This document shows, piece by piece, positions 9,384 through 16,540 of a stretch of 32,416 bases of DNA. The notes under the pieces are model-generated. The model had not been told where the DNA came from, ran no database searches, and saw only the letters and a list, made by a program, of their open reading frames with translations. The position numbers and the translations under genes are program-made. Within the stretch, counting starts at the first letter, position 1, and every line of letters starts with the position of its first letter. The DNA comes from Candidatus Altarchaeales archaeon ex4484_96 (lineage in GTDB: Archaea > Altiarchaeota > Altiarchaeia > IMC4 > QMZM01): NCBI GenBank assembly GCA_002254405.1, contig NJDH01000010.1, positions 1 to 32,416 of the forward strand, read 5' to 3'.

Positions 9384-9713
9384 ATGACAGCTAAACCAAC
9401 CAAAAGAAAAAACGAGCCAGATCAGCAGATTATCAGGGTAAGAGTCCCCAGAGGCAAGCAGGTGCTTGGGGAAGTAGAGCAGATGCTCGGAAACAGAAGA
9501 ATGCTTGTCCGATGCACGGACGGCCACATAAGGCTCTGTAGGATACCGGGGAAGATAAGGAAAAGAATCTGGATAAAAGACGGCTCGATAGTATTAGTGG
9601 ACCCCTGGGAGGTACAGTCAGAGGAAAGAGGCGATATTCTTTGGAGATACAATAAGGGTCAGGTCAGCTGGCTGAAAAGAAAAAACTTTCTGAAGAAACT
9701 CGAGGAGGAATGA
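9384..9713 (+). CDS. eif1A: Translation initiation factor aIF1A
   Basis: IIRVRVPRGKQVLGEVEQMLGNRRMLVRCTDGHIRLCRIPGKIRKRIWIKDGSIVLVDPWEVQSEERGDILWRY; ATG at 9384 within ORF 9369-9713. Confidence 0.93.
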   Translation: MTAKPTKRKNEPDQQIIRVRVPRGKQVLGEVEQMLGNRRMLVRCTDGHIRLCRIPGKIRKRIWIKDGSIVLVDPWEVQSEERGDILWRYNKGQVSWLKRKNFLKKLEEE

Positions 9714-9744
9714 TTAAATCAATTCTTCTGCTAAATAGTAACTG

Positions 9745-10446
9745 ATGAAAAAAACACAATACGAGCTTCGAAAAATATATGCCGGGGTCTTTGACAAATC
9801 AACCCTGCTTGCCCTGGCTGAGCTTATAAAAAAGAACCACATAGACGACATAGACTCTATTGTATCGACAGGTAAGGAATCAAACGTCTACCATGGCGTC
9901 ATAGGCGAAAAAGAGATAGCTGTGAAGATATACGCCATAGAAGCCTCATCCTTTAAGAACATGGAGAGATACATCATAGGGGATAACAGATTCAGAAGCT
10001 GGAGAAACAGGAGGCAGCTGATATATAACTGGGCTCAAAAAGAATACAAGAATCTTTCAAGAGTATATGATTGCATTGAATGCCCCAGGCCACATCATGC
10101 ATACAAAAACATCCTGGTTATGGATTTCATGGGTGAAGGGGGGGTTTCATTCCCCACGATGAAGGACGCACCACCCCATGATGCGAAAAAATACTATGAG
10201 ATAATCAAGGGATATCTGAAATCCATGTACGGGAGGGGATTGGTTCACGCTGATTTCTCAGAGTACAATATCCTCAATTCAGGGGCGAAACCCATTGTCA
10301 TAGACCTTTCAACTGGCGTCTTAGCTGATCATCCCTTGGCTGGTGAGTTCCTTAAAAGGGACGTGCACAATATCATCCACTTCTTTAAGTCAATGGGTGT
10401 TGATTGCAGTGAGAAGAATCTGCTCTCTGAGGTGAAAAATGGGTGA
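9745..10446 (+). CDS. rio1: RIO1-type serine protein kinase
   Basis: STGKESNVYHGVIGEKEIAVKIY, YKNLSRVYDCIECPRP, GLVHADFSEYNIL, VIDLSTGVLADHPLAGEFLKRDVHNI. Confidence 0.93.
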   Translation: MKKTQYELRKIYAGVFDKSTLLALAELIKKNHIDDIDSIVSTGKESNVYHGVIGEKEIAVKIYAIEASSFKNMERYIIGDNRFRSWRNRRQLIYNWAQKEYKNLSRVYDCIECPRPHHAYKNILVMDFMGEGGVSFPTMKDAPPHDAKKYYEIIKGYLKSMYGRGLVHADFSEYNILNSGAKPIVIDLSTGVLADHPLAGEFLKRDVHNIIHFFKSMGVDCSEKNLLSEVKNG

Positions 10447-10864
10447 TTATCTGATGGATGAATTTAGCGCATCAGGCCATCCAAACGTCTGCGCTAAACA
10501 TAAAACAACCCTGGAGCTCACAACCGATGATTATCTGACGCCAAGAGGGGATTGTATCATCGCCATCAAGGCGGATAAAAGCCTTAAGCAACTGCCGGAT
10601 ATGTTGCTTGATAAGCTTAGAAAAAATGAATCCCGTATTAAACTATTAATCGAATGCAATGGCGTCCAGGACGAGGTATTCGCTTGGGGGAGCGCGGATT
10701 TGATATTAAACCATCCGGCTGATATGGTGGTGCGAAAAAGCGATTTCATATGCCCCAGAACGCTTGCCATAAAAGCCAATAAAGCAGCGGCTGACCTAAA
10801 AAGAGAGCTGGTTGGGGAACTGAGAAAGGGATTGGATGTGAAAATAAGCTTAAAGGTCTACTAG
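10439..10864 (+). CDS. DUF371-family protein
   Basis: FSASGHPNVCAKHKTTLELTTDDYLTPRGDCIIAIKADKSL...DFICPRTLAIKANKAAADLKRELV; overlaps rio1 3' end. Confidence 0.75.
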   Translation: MGDYLMDEFSASGHPNVCAKHKTTLELTTDDYLTPRGDCIIAIKADKSLKQLPDMLLDKLRKNESRIKLLIECNGVQDEVFAWGSADLILNHPADMVVRKSDFICPRTLAIKANKAAADLKRELVGELRKGLDVKISLKVY

Positions 10865-11505
10865 CTCACTATTCTGATGCTCATGCTCTCGTTTATTAAA
10901 TCATCCCTGTAGAGGGTCAGCGAAAAATATATTCGGGTAACAGCCTCCTCCAGGTAATCGAGCTTGCGGGTGTAGCCGACTAAAACGATTTCCTGCTCTT
11001 CCCCTCGTTTAAGCTCTCCATAGCTGCCGTACCTGAACAGGTTGACGCTCATCAGCGGGGATTTAATTCCCTTTTGGTGATAGGAATCCATTAGCCTGTA
11101 TTCGTCGGATAACGGCTTAATCAGACCTATCACCTTATCAATGTAGCTTACCTTAATTCGAGCCCCGGAGACAAGGCTTTCGTTTTTATCAATCGAGTAT
11201 TTGATGTGTAGCCTGAGTACAAAAGTCGAGTTTTCTTTTATTTTATCTTTAATACCCTCGCGTGTATAAACCCAATTGTATTTGGAGTGGATTAATTTTT
11301 CAAGATCGTTTTGGGAGCTCAGGTTGACTATGGGTATGTCAAGTGTGTCAAGCAGCTCAATTTTTAGCTCAGGTGATCCCGCTGATTTTTGAGTGTATGA
11401 TTTCGGCGCCCCCATTGTGCTCTGGAGGGGGTAAGTTGTACATCCCGCTAAAAGTAGGAAAATAAATGCATATATAGTCAACAAAAATATTTTTTTACAG
11501 GTCAT
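10861..11505 (-). CDS. Putative archaeal lipoprotein, unknown function
   Basis: N-terminal signal peptide with lipobox-like FLLLAGCTT. Confidence 0.6.
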   Translation of the reverse strand: MTCKKIFLLTIYAFIFLLLAGCTTYPLQSTMGAPKSYTQKSAGSPELKIELLDTLDIPIVNLSSQNDLEKLIHSKYNWVYTREGIKDKIKENSTFVLRLHIKYSIDKNESLVSGARIKVSYIDKVIGLIKPLSDEYRLMDSYHQKGIKSPLMSVNLFRYGSYGELKRGEEQEIVLVGYTRKLDYLEEAVTRIYFSLTLYRDDLINESMSIRIVS

Positions 11506-11616
11506 TGTTCAATCAAATGATATAGTATATGGATTATAAATTGAAGTATTAAACTGTTGATTAAAAACAACATAAATGCAATAAAATAATGAATAATTAA
11601 TTGACAACCCACTAAA

Positions 11617-12988
11617 ATGATAAAACAAACCCACCCCTATGATAAAGAAAGCGGGGAATTATTTTTCAGGGGCGTGAGCGCCCGGATGAACCACCGGGGA
11701 GGCAACGCCCTGATGCAAAGAGAATATGAGAAAATAGTTGGTCCAACAACAAAAACAATACATAAAACAATCACAAAAAAAAGAAATCAATCAGTTAATT
11801 GATTTATTGCCTTCCTTAGGATACGGTGTGGTGAAACTGACGGGATGGAATCCCGAAAACAACGAATACCTGATTAAGGTCTTAAACTGCTATAATACGG
11901 TAGGATACCCTAAAACAAAAAAACCAGTATGCTATGGTATGAGCGCCAAACTCGCGGCTTTATTTGAGATAGTACACAACAAAAAAGCAGAATGCATGGA
12001 AACCCGATGCGCGGCAAAGGGAGACCCATACTGCGAATTCAGGATACGTTTGCGAGATGAGCAGCCGGGATTAATACAAAAACCACGCAGCGTACAGGAA
12101 AAAAATAAAAAATACTGGGAAGCCCATATATTGTTTAATAAAATAAAAGGGGAGATTTTCTTCGAAAACGACAACTGCACCATAATACCCAGAGGGGAAA
12201 CCCCCCACATAAAAAAAGAATTCGAGGATATGATAGGGACAACAGCACATACTATAAGCTACAACGCAGGTAAACGGGCGTCTAAGGAAACATTAAACAA
12301 TTATCAGAAGGGATTAATCAAGATTATAGCATTAACGTCCAAGAAAAAACTCTCCCAGCAGATGCTTAAACAGATACCAAAAAGAGGATTCGGCAAAGCA
12401 CAGATGATTGATTTCAGCGAAGAAAAGGATTTCATTAAATTCAGGGTAACAAATTCCATGGAAGCACAGGACTACGAAGACAGTGAAATACCCGAATGCT
12501 CTATTCTAACCGGTGTGATAGCCGGAGCCGGGGAAATAGTATTCAACAGGGTCATGGATTGCATTGAAACCAGATGCGCTGCTATGGGAGACCCGTACTG
12601 CGAATTCGAGCTCTACAGGAAAAAAGCAGTCGAGGAGAGACTACAGCAGATACTTCATGATTTCGTGATGGCGGGGGATGTCGAGGGGGCGCTTATCATG
12701 TCGAAAAACGGGATATTAATCGCAAGCTGCCTTCCGCCTGAAATAAATGCTGAAAGACTGGCTATGATAGCCTCAACGATAACGGGGGCGACAGAAAAAA
12801 GCACAAGCGAGTTGGGGAGAGAACGCTTTTATAGGATAACCGTGGAAACCGGTGAAGCAGGCCTGATAATAAGGAAATCAGGTAAGGGCTCCGAGCTGAT
12901 AGTCATAACCAAACCAGATGCAAGCCTGGGATTCGTATTCAACGAGATGAGAATAATAAGCGATAAACTAAGGGAAGCAATGCAGTAA
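11617..12988 (+). pseudogene. V4R-V4R-Roadblock/LC7 protein, frameshifted in the first V4R domain at an A8 run
   Basis: Frame from 11617 (HPYDKESGELFFRG...EYEKIVGPTTKTIHKT) continues as V4R only in the frame of ORF 11738-12988 (KKEINQLIDLLPSLGYG...ETRCAAKGDPYCEFRI); second V4R ends IETRCAAMGDPYCEFEL; C-terminal LC7-like ILHDFVMAGDVEGALIMSKNGILIAS... Confidence 0.8.
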
Positions 12989-12991
12989 AAA

Positions 12992-14023
12992 CTAAGGGCT
13001 TAAACCAACCGACTCCAATCCCAAAGATTCATCAAAGCCCAGCATCAGGTTCATGTTCTGTACCGCGGTCCCAGAACCCCCCTTTATCAGGTTATCTGTC
13101 GCCGAAAGGATGAATATACGTTTCCTTGTGCCGTCGTAGTATGCGCCTAAATCACAGAAATTGGTGTTGACAACATCCTTGATGTTGGGTGTGGTCTTCT
13201 CATCCGAGCCGATAAACCGGATGAAAAACTCTCCCCCATGATACTCAGTAAATGCTTGAGCTAAATCAAACTCATGGCTTGTGAAGAGGTTGACATACGA
13301 TAGTATACCCCGGGAATAGTTGCCCACCGAAGGGGTGAATGAAATATTTAAATTTGTTTTATACTCCCGCCCAAGGATATGCTCCATCTCAGGGGTGTGC
13401 CTGTGCTCTAAAACCTTATAAGGCCGCAGGTTAGAGCTCATCTCGGGATGATGCAAAAACCTGGAAGGTCCCGCTCCGGCACCAGATGAACCGGAAACAG
13501 ATGAAACCACTATCTTATCTAAATCAAGTATCTTACTTTGGGATGATAAAGGCGCTAGAGCAAGAATTATTGAGGTAGTATAACATCCGGGGTTAGCGAT
13601 AAATCTTGCTTTGCTAATTTGTTCCCGGTACAGCTCAGGCAGACCATATACGACCTCATCCATGAGCCGGGTGTTGTCGAAGCCGGGATATATTTTTGAA
13701 TCAATTAAGGGGTCTTTTATGCGGAATTTACCCCCCATGCTTACTACCCTGATGCCCTTATCCAAAACAGCCGGTATGCTGTTAATCCACTCGCCCGGGG
13801 GGGCTGCAACATATACAAAGTCGGCGTCCAGTTTCTCTAAATCCGTGTTGATAAATTCAACATCCAAGAAACCACGTAGATGCGTTAGATAAGATGAAAC
13901 CTTCTTTCCGGCTAGGCTCCGGGATAAAGCAATTATTTTGTCTATTTTAGGGTGGTTGACAAGAATCCGAAGCAGCTCGGATCCGATGTATCCTGATGCC
14001 CCAACAACAGCAACGGAGGTCAT
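12992..14023 (-). CDS. argC: N-acetyl-gamma-glutamyl-phosphate reductase (or LysW-type homolog)
   Basis: VAVVGASGYIGSELLRIL, FIANPGCYTTSIILALAPL, GGSGTAVQNMNLMLGF. Confidence 0.9.
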   Translation of the reverse strand: MTSVAVVGASGYIGSELLRILVNHPKIDKIIALSRSLAGKKVSSYLTHLRGFLDVEFINTDLEKLDADFVYVAAPPGEWINSIPAVLDKGIRVVSMGGKFRIKDPLIDSKIYPGFDNTRLMDEVVYGLPELYREQISKARFIANPGCYTTSIILALAPLSSQSKILDLDKIVVSSVSGSSGAGAGPSRFLHHPEMSSNLRPYKVLEHRHTPEMEHILGREYKTNLNISFTPSVGNYSRGILSYVNLFTSHEFDLAQAFTEYHGGEFFIRFIGSDEKTTPNIKDVVNTNFCDLGAYYDGTRKRIFILSATDNLIKGGSGTAVQNMNLMLGFDESLGLESVGLSP

Positions 14024-14238
14024 TTTTGTTCCCTGGCAAGCCTCACATCTTCATGGGTTATTGTTTTCCTGCCAGCGTGTTTAGAGTATATCGCGGATTT
14101 CTTCGATAGTTCCACAGCAATCGACTCAAGCTCGTCTCTTAGCTCCTGCACAGCTCTCTCACTCACCCGGTCAACCCCTTCGGATAACCCGATTTTTCTC
14201 ATAATCCGCTCAACCGGTGCTAGAGGTAATTCAGCCAT
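14020..14238 (-). CDS. Archaeal histone (HMf-like)
   Basis: MAELPLAPVERIMRKIGLSEGVDRVSERAVQELRDELESIAVELSKKSAIYSKHAGRKTITHEDVRLA. Confidence 0.95.
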   Translation of the reverse strand: MAELPLAPVERIMRKIGLSEGVDRVSERAVQELRDELESIAVELSKKSAIYSKHAGRKTITHEDVRLAREQK

Positions 14239-14296
14239 AGTGTATTATTGCATTTAGTGGTTAATAAATTATTTTTTGGATGGAATATTTATTTTG

Positions 14297-14307
14297 TAAT
14301 GATTAAT
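14297..14307. promoter_or_regulatory. TAATGATTAAT element upstream of ppsA, identical to the left 11 bases of the palindrome at 16503
   Basis: Exact 11-base match in an AT-rich intergenic region between histone and ppsA. Confidence 0.35.
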
Positions 14308-14341
14308 TAATATAATTACGTTCTGTTTTATGGTGATTTCA

Positions 14342-16476
14342 ATGACATCCAAAGACGAAAAATTCATTCTATGGTTTGAGGAAACAGGTATAGAAGACGT
14401 TCCTCTTGTTGGAGGGAAAAACGCCTCCCTGGGGGAGATGATAAGGGAACTAGCCGGTAAGGGAATAAGCGTGCCCAACGGTTTTGCTATAACCGCAGAT
14501 GCATACAAGCATCTTCTAAAACACGGTGGCGTAGAGGATGAAATAAAGCAGATACTATCGGATCTGGACACACACAACATCCAGAACCTCCGGTCCAAGG
14601 GTAAGCAGATAAGGGAGTTAATAGAAAACATCGATTTCCCGGATGAGCTTACAGATGCCATAAAAAAGGCATACGATGAAATGGGCTCCCGCTTCGACTA
14701 CGGCTCCGACCCTCCGACAGAGCCATATCATACCGCGAGGATAAGGGATTCGGACACTTCGACGTATACCTGTCCATCGCCGTGCAAAAAATGGTGCGCT
14801 CTGATTCATCATCCTCGGGTGTCATGTTCTCGATAGATACCGAATCAGGTTTCAAAAACGCCGTGTTCATAACAGGCTCATATGGTCTGGGCGAAAACGT
14901 TGTTCAGGGAGCGGTCAACCCGGATGAATTTTATGTTTTCAAACCAACCCTCAAAGAAGGCTTTAAACCAATAATAGGGAAAAACCTGGGCAACAAAAAA
15001 ATAAAGATGATATACTCTGAGGGAGGGGATGAGAAAGTAAAAAATATCGACACCTCAAATGAAGAAAGAAAAAAGTTTTGCATAAACAACGAGGAGATAC
15101 TTAAGCTGGCTCACTGGGCCTGCATAATAGAAGACCACTACAGCCAGAAGGCTGGCTACTTCAAGCCCATGGACATCGAGTGGGCTAAAGACGGGGATGG
15201 AACCGATGTGGGCACCGGAGAGCTTTTTATTGTACAAGCTCGCCCGGAGACCGTTCACTCGCAAAAAGACATATCCATAGCAAGAAATTTCATCCTGAAA
15301 GAAACCTGCCATGCGGCCATAGTATCCCGGGAGCTTGGAATACCCTGTGTCATCGGAAGCGAGAACGCAACCGAAAAACTCACCTCAGGCATGGAGGTCA
15401 CGGTATCGTGTGCCGAAGGGGAAAAAGGCAGGGTATACGATGGACTGCTTGAATTCGAAATCGAGGAAATAAACCTCGATAAAATGCCTGAAACCAAAAC
15501 AAAGATTATGATGAACGTCGGTTTGCCCGATAAGGCATTTGTTGAGGGTCAGATACCCAACGACGGAGTTGGTTTAGCTAGAGAGGAATTCATAATAAAC
15601 TCCTACATAGGAATACACCCTCTTGCGCTCATACACTATGATGAACTGAAGGAGAAGGCTCAAAACGACGAAAAGATAAGGCAGGTAATAGAAAAAATAG
15701 ATGAGGCCACATCAGCCTATGAAAACAAGGTGGATTTTTTTATCGAGCAGCTGGCCCGGGGCATAAGCCGCATAGCAGCCGGTTTTTATCCTAATGATGT
15801 TATCGTCCGGTTATCTGATTTCAAATCCAACGAATACGCGAACCTAATCGGTGGATACCTCTATGAGCCAAGAGAGTCTAACCCGATGATTGGTTGGAGG
15901 GGAGCCTCAAGGTATTATGATAAGGGTTTCAAGCCCGCTTTTGGGCTGGAGTGCGCCGCCCTGCTGAAGGCCAGGGAAGAGATGGGGTTGAAAAACATCA
16001 AGGCCATGGTTCCATTCTGCCGGACCGTTGAGGAAGGGAAAAAGGTTGTCGATACTATGCGCGAGTTTGGTCTGGTTCAGGGTGAAGATAATCTAGAGGT
16101 CTACGTTATGTGTGAGATACCGTCTAATGTTATTTTAGCGGACCAGTTCGCCGAGATATTTGATGGATTCAGTATCGGAAGCAATGACCTGACACAGCTT
16201 GCACTGGGTTTAGACAGGGATTCCGAGCTTGTCGCAGAGATATATGATGAGAGAAACGATGCGGTCAAGAGGCTTATCAAGCAGGTCATCGAGGTTGCGA
16301 AAAAACGGGGTAGAAAGATTGGCATCTGCGGGCAGGCGCCCTCTGATTATGAGGAATTCGCCACGTTTCTGGTTGAATGCGGGATAGACAGTATCAGCCT
16401 GAACCCCGATACTGTTATTAAAACCAAGCTGAAGATAGCCGAGAAAGAGAGGGAGCTTGGTATTAAACCTGATTGA
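14342..16476 (+). pseudogene. ppsA: Phosphoenolpyruvate synthase, disrupted (probable missing segments near 14704-14720 and 15295-15308)
   Basis: N-terminal FEETGIEDVPLVGGKNASLGEM...; shifted frame resumes SDRAISYREDKGFGHFDVYLSIAVQKMVRSDSSSSGVMFSIDTESGF...; TCHAAIVSRELGIPCVIG retained; C-terminal NDGVGLAREEFIIN, GSNDLTQLALGLDRDS. Confidence 0.88.
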
Positions 16477-16484
16477 TTTCTTAG

Positions 16485-16492
16485 TTTATATA
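16485..16492 (+). promoter_or_regulatory. Candidate TATA box for the hdr-mvh operon
   Basis: TTTATATA about 50 bp upstream of the GTG at 16541, in the short ppsA-hdrA intergenic region. Confidence 0.5.
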
Positions 16493-16502
16493 CCTGTAAT
16501 CT

Positions 16503-16518
16503 TAATGATTAATCATTA
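16503..16518. promoter_or_regulatory. Perfect 16-bp palindrome TAATGATTAATCATTA, candidate operator of the hdr-mvh operon
   Basis: Sequence equals its own reverse complement; lies where transcription would be expected to start relative to the TATA box at 16485. Confidence 0.5.
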
Positions 16519-16540
16519 CAAACAATATTTTTAGATTAAA

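Noticed and set aside
9300-10864. aIF1A-RIO1-DUF371 cluster considered as unusual
   Set aside because: aIF1A next to RIO1 is a common archaeal arrangement; nothing in the motifs is abnormal.
11500-11620. AT-rich intergenic region considered as a replication origin or CRISPR leader
   Set aside because: No repeat array, no repeated origin-box elements and no orc1/cdc6 or cas gene nearby; it is adequately explained as a divergent promoter region.
11800-11805. In-frame TGA ending ORF 11617-11802 considered as selenocysteine readthrough
   Set aside because: Readthrough in that frame does not continue the V4R sequence; the continuation is in another frame, so a frameshift is the right explanation.
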